From the NCBI GenBank assembly GCA_947378785.1, contig CANCLK010000028.1, positions 1 to 36,721 on the forward strand: 36,721 nucleotides of DNA, in the 5' to 3' direction. Below the pieces are notes generated by a model. It did no database searches. It was not told where the DNA came from and saw nothing but the letters and a program-made list of their open reading frames with translations. The position numbers and the translations under genes were made by a program. Positions 26,022-33,653 of the stretch are shown here, piece after piece. The first letter of the stretch is position 1. Each line of letters opens with the position of its first letter. The stretch comes from Comamonadaceae bacterium. GTDB lineage: Bacteria; Pseudomonadota; Gammaproteobacteria; Burkholderiales; Burkholderiaceae_C.

Positions 26022-28616
26022 ATGGAAGTTTCAAGAATTCGAGCATTGAGGGGGCCCAACTTGTGGAGCCGTCACACCAGCATCGAGGCTATCGTCACCT
26101 GTACACCCGACGAATGCGCCTTGCCCAAGGGCAGTGCTTTCGAAAAAAATGTGCGGCGTATTTTTCCGGCCTTAGGCCTGCTTGAAGGCGCCCACCCTGG
26201 CCAGCCGGCCAGCATGGCCCATGTCCTAGAAAAAATCTCTTTAGATTTACAAGCCCACGCCGGTTGCCCCGTCACCTTCAGCCGCACCACGGCCACCGAA
26301 GAAGCTGGGGTCTATCAGGTTGTTGCGCAATACACCGAAGAAGCCGTTGGTCGTTTGGCCTTTTCTTGGGCTGAAAAATTGTGCCACGCGGCACACAACC
26401 AAGAGCCTTTCGACCTTCACCAAGCTTTGACCGAATTGCGTGACTTGGACGAAGATGTGCGTTTGGGTCCATCGACCGGTGCCATCGTGGATGCTGCGGT
26501 AGCCCGTGGCATTCCTTATCGGCGCCTGACCGAAGGCAGCATGGTTCAGTTTGGCTGGGGTTCGCAACAACGGCGCATTCAAGCAGCCGAAACTGACAGC
26601 ACCAGCGCCATCGCCGAAGCCATAGCCCAAGACAAAGATTTAACCAAAACTTTGCTGTTGGCCGTTGGCGTGCCCGTGCCGATTGGCCGGCCAGCCAAGA
26701 ATCTGGAAGACGCATGGGCGATTGCCCAAAAAATTGGCTTGCCGGTGGTCCTCAAACCGCTGGATGGCAACCAGGGCAAAGGCGTGACGGTCAACATTGT
26801 TGAGCGCAGTGCTTTTGACCAAGCCTATGCCACTGCCGCACACTATGGTGATGTGCTGGTCGAAAAATTTCTGCCTGGCAGTGACTACCGTCTGCTAGTG
26901 GTGGGTAACCAATTGATAGCGGCCGCACGGCGCGAACCGCCGTTGGTAGTGGGTGACGGCGTCTTCAGCGTGCGCGAGTTGGTGGCACAAGTCAACGCTG
27001 ACCCACGCCGGGGCGATGGCCACGCGACATCACTGAGCAAAATCAAGTTTGACGACATCGCCATTGTTTGCCTGAAGTCGCAAGATTTAAACCCCGATGC
27101 CGTGCCCGAAAAAGGCCGCCGCGTGGTGTTGCGCAACAACGCTAACTTATCGACGGGCGGCACAGCAACCGATGTCACGGACGATGTGCACGCCGATGTC
27201 GCTGCGCGCGTGGTGGCTGCAGCCCAAATGGTCGGCGTCGATGTTTGCGGCGTCGATGTCGTTTGCGAGTCGGTGCTGCGCCCATTGGAAGAGCAGAACG
27301 GCGGCGTGGTTGAGGTCAACGCAGCCCCTGGCTTGCGCATGCACATCAGCCCTTCCTTCGGCAAGGGCCGTGCGGTGGGCAAAGCCATCATCGACCAGCT
27401 TTATCCTGACGGCAGTGATGGCCGTATCCCCGTCATTGCTGTGACAGGCACCAATGGCAAAACAACCACCGTGCGATTGACGGCACACTTGCTCAAAGCG
27501 CACATGCTGCGGGTCGGGATGACCAACACCGATGGTGTCTATGTGAATGGCCGTCAAATCGACGATGGCGATTGCAGTGGCCCACGCAGTGCACGCAATG
27601 TACTGATGCACCCGGACGTTGATGCTGCCGTCTTTGAAACAGCACGCGGCGGTTTGCTGCGCGAAGGCTTGGCCTTTGACCGCTGCCAAGTGGCGATCGT
27701 GACCAACCTCGGCTCGGGCGATCACCTCGGCTTGAACTACATCACCACGCTGGAAGATTTGTCGGTCCTCAAGCGCGTGGTGGTCTTGAATGTGGCGCCG
27801 GATGGTATGGCTGTTTTGAACGCCGCCGACCCCGCTGTCGCGATGATGGCCAAACTCTGCCCAGGCCAAGTGACCTTCTTTGCACTGGACCCACACATCT
27901 CTGTTTTGGCCACGCACCGAGCTCAAGGTAAGCGAGTGCTGTACACCGAAAATGGGCAAGTGGTCGCTCAGGAAGGGAAGAAGATTTTCCGCATTCCTTT
28001 GGCTGAAGTTCCACTCACCCGGCAAGGTCAAATCGGCTTTCAAACTGAAAATGTCATGGCCGCAGTGGCTGCGGCTTGGGCCATCAATGTGCCCTGGGAG
28101 ACCATTGCGCTCGGTCTCTCGACCTTCGTCAGCGACATGCAAGGTGTGCCGGGCCGCTTCAACGTGTTTGACTACCGCGGTGCTACCTTGATTGCCGACT
28201 ACGGCCACAACCCAGATGCCATACAAGCCTTGGTCAACGCGGTGGAGAACATGCCTGCCAACAAACGTGTGGTGGTGATCAGCGGCGCTGGCGATCGGCG
28301 TGACCAAGACATTCGTGACCAAACCCAAATTCTGGGTGCTGCCTTTGATGACGTGCTGCTGTATGAAGACGCCTGCCAACGCGGACGCAGCGACGGTGAG
28401 GTTTTGCACCTCTTGCGACAAGGTTTGGACGGAGCCGCGCGGACATCCTATGTGCAAGACATCCAAGGCGAGTTCAACGCCATCGACATCGCCTTGGCTC
28501 GTTTGTCACCGGGCGACTTGTGCCTAATCCTGGTTGACCAAGTTGAAGCTGCGCTGGCCTACATTCAGCAACAGGTGAACGGCAGTCAAAATACACTCGC
28601 CACGTTAAAAGACTGA
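26022..28616 (+). CDS. cphA: Cyanophycin synthetase
   Basis: CphA makes multi-L-arginyl-poly-L-aspartate without a template, adding Asp to the backbone and Arg to its side chain with two ATPs. At 864 residues it has the full three-domain build: N-domain (MEVSRIRALRGPNLWS), ATP-grasp (about 160-470: AETDSTSAIAEAIAQDKDLTK, KPLDGNQGKGV, VVEVNAAPGLRMHI), and an intact Mur-ligase-like domain with P-loop GTNGKTTT (476-483), NLGSGDHLG, and the late DYGHNPDA and ISGAGDRRDQD motifs. The Shine-Dalgarno aggaaa lies about 11 nt before ATG 26022. With the CphA2-type gene directly upstream it forms the tandem pair known in Ralstonia and relatives. No cyanophycinase is nearby. Confidence 0.96.
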   Translation: MEVSRIRALRGPNLWSRHTSIEAIVTCTPDECALPKGSAFEKNVRRIFPALGLLEGAHPGQPASMAHVLEKISLDLQAHAGCPVTFSRTTATEEAGVYQVVAQYTEEAVGRLAFSWAEKLCHAAHNQEPFDLHQALTELRDLDEDVRLGPSTGAIVDAAVARGIPYRRLTEGSMVQFGWGSQQRRIQAAETDSTSAIAEAIAQDKDLTKTLLLAVGVPVPIGRPAKNLEDAWAIAQKIGLPVVLKPLDGNQGKGVTVNIVERSAFDQAYATAAHYGDVLVEKFLPGSDYRLLVVGNQLIAAARREPPLVVGDGVFSVRELVAQVNADPRRGDGHATSLSKIKFDDIAIVCLKSQDLNPDAVPEKGRRVVLRNNANLSTGGTATDVTDDVHADVAARVVAAAQMVGVDVCGVDVVCESVLRPLEEQNGGVVEVNAAPGLRMHISPSFGKGRAVGKAIIDQLYPDGSDGRIPVIAVTGTNGKTTTVRLTAHLLKAHMLRVGMTNTDGVYVNGRQIDDGDCSGPRSARNVLMHPDVDAAVFETARGGLLREGLAFDRCQVAIVTNLGSGDHLGLNYITTLEDLSVLKRVVVLNVAPDGMAVLNAADPAVAMMAKLCPGQVTFFALDPHISVLATHRAQGKRVLYTENGQVVAQEGKKIFRIPLAEVPLTRQGQIGFQTENVMAAVAAAWAINVPWETIALGLSTFVSDMQGVPGRFNVFDYRGATLIADYGHNPDAIQALVNAVENMPANKRVVVISGAGDRRDQDIRDQTQILGAAFDDVLLYEDACQRGRSDGEVLHLLRQGLDGAARTSYVQDIQGEFNAIDIALARLSPGDLCLILVDQVEAALAYIQQQVNGSQNTLATLKD

Positions 28617-28627
28617 CGCCGGCCTAG

Positions 28628-29719
28628 ATGACTGCTTTGCCGGTGGCACGTTACCCGTTGATTGACGTGCTGAAAGCCTTGGCTGCGCAGTTCATCGTCC
28701 TGCACCACTTTTCAGTTTACGGCCCGGTGTCCGAGGCGCTGCATGCGGCCTTGCCAAGGGTGATGGGCTTGCTGTATGAGTATGGACTCATCGCCGTGCA
28801 GGTTTTTTTTGTAGTCGGTGGTTATCTGGCGGCAAGAGTCTTGTCATCCTCCACGGCCGCTTGGCACACGCCACGCATCGCAATTTTCAAACGCTATGTT
28901 CGTTTGCTGGTGCCCTATTTATTCGCCCTGATTGTCGTTATGTTGTGCACCGCTTGGGTTCAACCTTGGTTGACGGAAGATCTGGCTGCGCCCGCCCCTG
29001 GCTGGGGGCAATGGTTGGCGCATGTGGCCATGCTGCAAAGCATCTTGGGGATTGAGTCCTTGGCTGCCGGTGCCTGGTACGTGGCCATGGATTTCCAATT
29101 GTTCGCATTGCTGACGCTTCTGCTGTGGTTGTTCGGGGGCGGCAACACCCGGCGTGCGCAAACCGTGATCGCGGTGCTCTGCGTGGCCTCACTAATGGTG
29201 TTCAACCGCCAAGCTGAATTTGACGCCTGGGCGGTGTATTTTTTCGGGGCTTATGGACTCGGTGCGCTGGCGTGGTGGTCGCGTCGTTCCAGCCTGACCG
29301 ATGGACCTCCCGCCTCGCCCTTGTATGCCCGTGTCATGTTCGTCTTGACAGTCGTCTGCGGGCTGGTGGCCTTGGCGATAGATTTCAGAGAACGTATCGC
29401 CTTGGCCATGGGGGTTGCCCTCGCGTTGGTGTACTGGGGAACGGCTTCACAGCTGTTGGCTCATTGCGCCAAGGCTCAAACCAATATGGAGACTTTGGGC
29501 AAGCAATCTTATGCCTTGTTTTTAATGCATTTCCCGGTGTTGTTGCTCACCAATGCGGCCTTCACGCGTTTTGGTTTCACACCGGAAACCAGCTCTGCGA
29601 CCACCGCCTTAGGCTGGGGTATTGCCGGATGGGCAGCCAGCCTATGGGCTGCTAATCTCTTCTACCGCTGGATAGAATCCCCTGCAGCAGCGTGGCGTGG
29701 TGCTTTAAGGCCACGCTGA
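28628..29719 (+). CDS. Acyltransferase-3 family membrane protein
   Basis: A 363-residue integral membrane protein of the OafA/YrhL-like acyltransferase-3 family. The N-terminal YPLIDVLKALAAQFIVLHHF (9-28) contains the family's conserved His pair H26/H27 at the end of the first helix. AVQVFFVVGGYLAARVL is the F-F-x-x-S/G-G-Y-L block of helix 2. About ten hydrophobic segments follow, and the late SYALFLMHFPVLLL is the usual helix-9 motif. These enzymes move acetyl or other acyl groups across the membrane to sugars, lipids or peptides. It follows cphA by only 11 nt, so it belongs to the cyanophycin transcription unit. The acceptor is unknown. Confidence 0.85.
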   Translation: MTALPVARYPLIDVLKALAAQFIVLHHFSVYGPVSEALHAALPRVMGLLYEYGLIAVQVFFVVGGYLAARVLSSSTAAWHTPRIAIFKRYVRLLVPYLFALIVVMLCTAWVQPWLTEDLAAPAPGWGQWLAHVAMLQSILGIESLAAGAWYVAMDFQLFALLTLLLWLFGGGNTRRAQTVIAVLCVASLMVFNRQAEFDAWAVYFFGAYGLGALAWWSRRSSLTDGPPASPLYARVMFVLTVVCGLVALAIDFRERIALAMGVALALVYWGTASQLLAHCAKAQTNMETLGKQSYALFLMHFPVLLLTNAAFTRFGFTPETSSATTALGWGIAGWAASLWAANLFYRWIESPAAAWRGALRPR

Positions 29720-29767
29720 AACAGACAATTAGCGTTAACCCGTTTTTATTTCGCTTCATCACTGACC

Positions 29768-30922
29768 ATGACAGCTCTCACCTCGCCTATGACGCCCCTC
29801 CAGAACAGCCAGGGCATCGTGATTCAAAACGTGAATCAGCGCGATGCAGAGTCGACACAAAAAACCGTTCAGGATGTGCTGGAAATTCTGGGTTTGGCAG
29901 AAGATGTGGACTTCTCCGGCGGTACGTCTACCGCGAAAAATCTGCAATGGGTTTTGAAAAAAGAACGCATGGCAACTTGGATGCCAGACCTGAATACCTT
30001 TGATCTGTGTGAGCGTGTGGGCTTGCAAAGTCGCACCCTTACCGCTGATTTAGTTCGCGAAATTTGGATCACCATGCTGGCCAGCCCGATGGCTTGGGCC
30101 TTCCCCAGTGCAGAAGAGCTGATCTCCGCCGTTCGGATGCGCCAGTTCATTGTGCAAGCCGCCCGCAAAACCGCCCTGGACTTTCACACCAGTGAAGCCG
30201 AACGTCCGAGCGACTGCTGGACTTATCGCGAAGACACCGGCTTCACCGTACTACCCGACTCGCCGCTGATTCAGGCACTCATCAAGGCCACTCAGCCAGA
30301 TGTCAGCGGCGTGGTTTACGCCTTTTCGTGTTACCGCGCGACGGAATACATCTTGTTGTTGGCGATTGCACAAGAAGCCCAGATCAGCAACCCGGCTTTA
30401 TTGGCTGGCTTACAAAAACAATGGGAGACACGGGCGGTCATGTCAGGGCGGTTTCACGAGGTATTTTTGCGAGAAACCGGCAGCATTGAAACGCCTTTGC
30501 CAATCAGTTATTACATCCCCGGGGACCGAGTATGGTTTCGCAACCCAGATGACGCCTCGTCAGACGTCGCCGGCTTTGAGGGCTCTTGGGTTTTCTACTT
30601 GGGCGGCGGCCAGTTCTCCAATTTTTGGCAACGCAACAAACCCTTCACGCTCGCGTCCAAATGCGTCGACGTCTATGAATGGCGCAACGGCACCAGACGA
30701 GATGCCAGCGGAGAACTGCAGATGGACGAAGAACTGGTTGCGCAGCTGGTGGACAAAACCATGACCCGGCCTGCCGAGGTTGAACGCATCACACAGCGCA
30801 TGTTTCGCCTGCGCGACCCGCAAGGCGTTTACGCGCAAGGTGGCTGCATGGACACCTCCCGTGAATCACCGCGCTGGGTGCGGCCTGACACCACAGACAT
30901 TGTTCTGCCAGGCATGTACTGA
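29768..30922 (+). CDS. Hypothetical protein with Tgl (spore-coat transglutaminase)-like blocks
   Basis: A 384-residue soluble protein with no signal peptide. Four blocks occur in the same order as in Bacillus Tgl: R-x2-IV-x-AA-x-K (125-134), YAFSC (184-188; Tgl YAFEC with the nucleophile C116), GDRVWFRNP (252-260; Tgl GDCLYFKNP) and G-x2-V-x2-LG (272-279; Tgl GENVILLG). C188 is therefore the likely nucleophile. The Tgl residues E115, E187 and H200 are not conserved at the aligned positions, so activity may be altered. The N-terminal 100 and C-terminal 90 residues have no Tgl counterpart. It lies 48 nt after the acyltransferase gene, as the last gene of the cyanophycin arm. An ATG seven codons inside is a possible start. 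The assignment rests on alignment from memory and needs a profile search. Confidence 0.55.
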   Translation: MTALTSPMTPLQNSQGIVIQNVNQRDAESTQKTVQDVLEILGLAEDVDFSGGTSTAKNLQWVLKKERMATWMPDLNTFDLCERVGLQSRTLTADLVREIWITMLASPMAWAFPSAEELISAVRMRQFIVQAARKTALDFHTSEAERPSDCWTYREDTGFTVLPDSPLIQALIKATQPDVSGVVYAFSCYRATEYILLLAIAQEAQISNPALLAGLQKQWETRAVMSGRFHEVFLRETGSIETPLPISYYIPGDRVWFRNPDDASSDVAGFEGSWVFYLGGGQFSNFWQRNKPFTLASKCVDVYEWRNGTRRDASGELQMDEELVAQLVDKTMTRPAEVERITQRMFRLRDPQGVYAQGGCMDTSRESPRWVRPDTTDIVLPGMY

Positions 30923-30939
30923 ACGGGCAAGACCCGTTC
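30921..30939. terminator. Short hairpin between convergent Tgl-like and DUF3501 genes
   Basis: A 7-bp stem gaacggg/cccgttc with loop caaga begins within the stop codon of the Tgl-like gene and fills the 25-nt gap to the DUF3501 stop. No T-run follows on either strand, so it is at best a weak terminator or mRNA 3'-end protector. Confidence 0.35.
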
Positions 30940-30947
30940 CAGCAGGA

Positions 30948-31538
30948 TTAACGCAGATCGCTGACCAGCGAGGCCAGAGCCTCTGGCGCCACCGTCGTGT
31001 GTGCCGGGTAGTTGGTGTGGTCGCAACCCACTTTGACGCTGGCACCGGCTTTGACAGCGGCGCACATGGCGGGCGTGAGTTCAAAGCGCACGAAGTGAAC
31101 GGCTGAAGTTTTTTCGTCATTCTCCCGGTCCATGTCTTCGTCGGCAATCGCGTAGACGCGGGGATGACCTTCGACTTCCACAAAGGTGCGATCTTCGACC
31201 CCGATCAAGCGGGCCAGCTCACGCTTGCGCTCGTTCACATCAGGGTACTCGATGAGCATGGTGGCTTTCCAGTTGCTGCCGTCTGGCATCAAGGGCGCGT
31301 AGGCGTCTATTTCTTGCTTAATGCCCTCTTCTTCGAATATTTTCTCGATCCGCAGCATCTCCTGGATTTGGTAGCGGATGCTGGTTTCGCTTTCAAATTG
31401 CAGGTTGATGTGCTCGCCCAGACGCACGCTGCGGAGTTGACGGTGCGCCATCACGTCAGCCTTGTGCTCTTTGCGAAATTTACTGTAAGCCTCTAATGTC
31501 ATGAGACTGTCGCGTGTGATTTTTCCAGTGACTTGCAT
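30948..31538 (-). CDS. DUF3501 family protein
   Basis: A 196-residue soluble protein of the DUF3501 family. Recognisable are ITRDSLMTLEAYSKFRKEHKAD, RSVRLGEHINLQFESETSIRYQIQEMLRIEKIFEEEGI, and the late HFVRFELTPAMCAAVKAGA and GCDHTNYPAH. The function is unknown. The family is regularly encoded after a rubrerythrin and a GlpC-like Fe-S oxidoreductase, as here, suggesting one oxidative-stress or redox module. The start is set at ATG 31538 behind aaggaaac. A longer frame to 31895 overlaps the neighbouring gene and is not protein-like. Confidence 0.86.
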   Translation of the reverse strand: MQVTGKITRDSLMTLEAYSKFRKEHKADVMAHRQLRSVRLGEHINLQFESETSIRYQIQEMLRIEKIFEEEGIKQEIDAYAPLMPDGSNWKATMLIEYPDVNERKRELARLIGVEDRTFVEVEGHPRVYAIADEDMDRENDEKTSAVHFVRFELTPAMCAAVKAGASVKVGCDHTNYPAHTTVAPEALASLVSDLR

Positions 31539-31564
31539 GGTGTTTCCTTGAATGAGGGCGCTGG

Positions 31565-32914
31565 TCACTTCAAGCCGTAAGCGGTACGGATGAGGGTCAG
31601 CGGATGTTTTTGCGATGGCGCGCCTAGCTGATTGACGTCGAACCCTTGCGCAATGTGGTGGCCGCCCAGCGGGCAGTCGCTGCTGATAACGTCTGGCAGA
31701 CCACCATCTTTGTGATTGGCCATGGCTTTGAAAAGTGGCTTGCCGATCTTCATCGCTTGCTGGTGATAAGGCACCTTCACGCCAAAAGTCCCGGCGTGGC
31801 CGGAGCAACGTTCGTGCGTTTGAACACTGGTGCCCGGCACCATCTTGAGCATTTCTTCGGTTTTTTTGCCGATGTTTTGCACGCGACCGTGGCACGGAAT
31901 TTGATAACTGATCTTGCCCAAGGGCTGCGTGAATTCGGTCTTCAACAGTCCATCACGTTTGCGCGCCATGAGGTATTCGAACGGGTCCCACATATGCGCC
32001 TTGACGAGCTGCACATCAGCATCGTCCGGATACATCAGGGGAATTTCCTGCTTGAACATCAAGGTACAACTCGGCACCGCACTCAAAATAGCGAAGCCAT
32101 CGCGGGCATAGCGGGCCAACACAGGGATGTTGGCCTCCTTGCTTTTATTGACCGACTCCAAGTCGCCGAGTTCTAGCTTCGGCATACCGCAGCATTGCTC
32201 CTTGTCGACCAGCACGTAAGGCACTTCATTGTGGTCCAACACCTTGAGCAAATCGTGGCCAATGCCAGGCTCGTTGTAGTTGATGTAACAGGTCGAATAA
32301 ACCACTACCTTGCCCGGTGTTTTAACGCCGTCTTTGACCGGATGTGGCGGCGACTCAAGTGCACCTGAGCGAAATGTTTGCGTGGCCAACTCAGGCAACC
32401 AGGCGTCTTTGTCAACGCCCAATACTGTCTCCATCAAGGCGCGGGCCGGTTTCGTTTTGTTGATGGCGTTGACGGCTTGCACGACGATCGGAATGCCGGC
32501 GAACTTGCCGTGCACGTCAGTCGAAGCCAAGACTTTTTCAGCGACACCGACCTCGCCTTTTTTGAACTTGATGGCCTTGGCGCGCAGCATGGTGTGCGGA
32601 AAGTCGAGGTTGAATTCGTGCGGTGGCACGTACGGGCACTTGGTGAGGTAGCAGAGGTCGCACATGTAGCACTGGTCGACCACCTTCATGTAGTCTTTTT
32701 TATCGACACCGTCGACTTCACCCGTCTTGCTGTCGTCGATCAGATCAAACAGCGTCGGGAAAGAACCGCACAAGCTCACACAACGTCGGCAGCCATGGCA
32801 GATGTCAAAGATGCGCTCCATCTCATGGACAGTGGCTTCTTCGTTGTAGTAATCCGGGTTTTTCCAGTCGATCGCGTGACGCGTTGGGGCTTGCAGGTTG
32901 CCTTCAGTGGCCAT
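31565..32914 (-). CDS. Fe-S oxidoreductase, heterodisulfide-reductase/GlpC-like (CCG domains)
   Basis: A 449-residue iron-sulfur protein. Two [4Fe-4S] ferredoxin-type motifs are present: C39-x2-C42-x2-C45-x3-C49 and C82-x2-C85-x2-C88-x4-C93. Two cysteine-rich CCG-type domains follow, with CCGMPKLELGD and the degenerate CSGHAGTFG. It is soluble or peripheral, without membrane helices. Proteins of this build receive electrons from flavoproteins or quinones (GlpC, HdrD, GlcF). Together with the adjacent rubrerythrin it could deliver electrons for peroxide reduction. This is inference from the conserved neighbourhood. The Shine-Dalgarno is gaggcaag. DUF3501 starts 26 nt after its stop. Confidence 0.87.
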   Translation of the reverse strand: MATEGNLQAPTRHAIDWKNPDYYNEEATVHEMERIFDICHGCRRCVSLCGSFPTLFDLIDDSKTGEVDGVDKKDYMKVVDQCYMCDLCYLTKCPYVPPHEFNLDFPHTMLRAKAIKFKKGEVGVAEKVLASTDVHGKFAGIPIVVQAVNAINKTKPARALMETVLGVDKDAWLPELATQTFRSGALESPPHPVKDGVKTPGKVVVYSTCYINYNEPGIGHDLLKVLDHNEVPYVLVDKEQCCGMPKLELGDLESVNKSKEANIPVLARYARDGFAILSAVPSCTLMFKQEIPLMYPDDADVQLVKAHMWDPFEYLMARKRDGLLKTEFTQPLGKISYQIPCHGRVQNIGKKTEEMLKMVPGTSVQTHERCSGHAGTFGVKVPYHQQAMKIGKPLFKAMANHKDGGLPDVISSDCPLGGHHIAQGFDVNQLGAPSQKHPLTLIRTAYGLK

Positions 32915-33039
32915 GATCTTGCCTCAGGAGTAGTTTGTGAAAAAGCTCGCCCGAAACTTTTTCACAAACCCTTATGCCCTCTTGCGAGGGCATAAGGAAA
33001 CGACTGTCGCTTTTTGAGCTGCAGCCGTGAAATCGAAAA
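32915..33039 (-). promoter_or_regulatory. Tandem perfect hairpins between rubrerythrin and Fe-S oxidoreductase genes
   Basis: Two strong inverted repeats lie side by side: a 12-bp stem ccttatgccctc (32970-32981)/gagggcataagg (32986-32997) with a 4-nt loop, and a 13-bp stem gtttgtgaaaaag (32933-32945)/ctttttcacaaac (32957-32969) with an 11-nt loop. Neither is followed by a clear U-tract on the minus strand; the second is followed by tactcctgagg, which is the ribosome-binding region of the Fe-S gene. They probably act as mRNA processing or stability elements, or as partial terminators setting the rubrerythrin to oxidoreductase ratio. Confidence 0.7.
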
Positions 33040-33462
33040 TCAATCCACCAGTTCAGTCAGCGCCTTGGCGTAACGATTGGCGTGTGAACGCTCAGCCTTG
33101 GCCAGGGTTTCGAACCAGTCAGCCACTTCGTCATGACCTTCGTCACGAGCGGTTTTGGCCATACCGGGGTACATGTCGGTGTACTCGTGCGTCTCGCCTG
33201 CGACAGCAGATGCGAGGTTGTCACGGGTCGCGCCGAAAGGCATGCCAGTGGCTGGGTCGCCGCACTGCTCAAGCCACTCGAGGTGACCGTGCGCGTGGCC
33301 GGTTTCACCTTCAGCGGTGGAGCGGAACAGCGCTGCCACGTCTGGCTGGCCTTCAACGTCAGCTTTGTTTGCGAAATACAGATAACGACGGTTGGCCTGT
33401 GATTCGCCGGCAAATGCGGCTTTCAGGTTTTCTTCCGTTCTGGAGCCTTTGAGAGCAGCCAT
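33040..33462 (-). CDS. rbr: Rubrerythrin (diiron domain only)
   Basis: A 140-residue rubrerythrin-family ferritin-like four-helix bundle. Candidate diiron ligands are E20 (FAGESQANRRY), E53 and H56 (EGETGHAHGH), E90 (VAGETHEYTDM), and E124 and H127 (KAERSHANRY). The C-terminal rubredoxin domain of classical rubrerythrin is absent, so electrons must come from another protein; the Fe-S oxidoreductase encoded next is the obvious candidate. The family reduces hydrogen peroxide. The start ATG 33462 has a strong Shine-Dalgarno (aaaggagat). It heads the rubrerythrin/Fe-S/DUF3501 unit. Confidence 0.93.
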   Translation of the reverse strand: MAALKGSRTEENLKAAFAGESQANRRYLYFANKADVEGQPDVAALFRSTAEGETGHAHGHLEWLEQCGDPATGMPFGATRDNLASAVAGETHEYTDMYPGMAKTARDEGHDEVADWFETLAKAERSHANRYAKALTELVD

Positions 33463-33653
33463 GGAAATCTCCTTTAGTGTTGATGAAAAGGTCGCTGGAT
33501 GACCTTGGATAAATCCAAAGACCGAGAGACATTAATGGCATCAACGCGCCGCGTCTAGTTGGAGGTTTCAATACGAATTATTCAAAAAAACTATCGATAC
33601 CCCTATCGCAATATTTATTTTCAGCGATAGATTAATAATAGAGATCGAACGTA
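33463..33653 (-). promoter_or_regulatory. AT-rich region upstream of rubrerythrin with CTATCG repeats
   Basis: 191 nt, clearly richer in A/T than its surroundings, lie between the tctC stop and the rubrerythrin start. The hexamer CTATCG occurs at 33591-33596 and 33603-33608, and inverted as CGATAG at 33625-33630. The last two form a 7-bp inverted repeat, ctatcgc/gcgatag, with a 14-nt gap. This may be an operator for the rubrerythrin unit. On the minus strand the same bases are followed by T7 (33584-33590 on the plus strand as A7), so part of it may instead be the tctC terminator. Confidence 0.45.

Noticed and set aside
27147-28466. Minus-strand open frame of 439 codons opposite cphA
   Set aside because: Lies fully over the conserved ATP-grasp and Mur domains of CphA; no family resemblance.
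31539-31895. Upstream extension of DUF3501
   Set aside because: Overlaps the 3' end of the Fe-S oxidoreductase in another frame and is Arg/Gln/Pro-rich; the true start has its own ribosome-binding site.
33591-33641. OxyR binding site upstream of rubrerythrin
   Set aside because: ATAG/CTAT half-sites occur but the spacing between them (12 and 18 nt) does not fit the four-element OxyR pattern.
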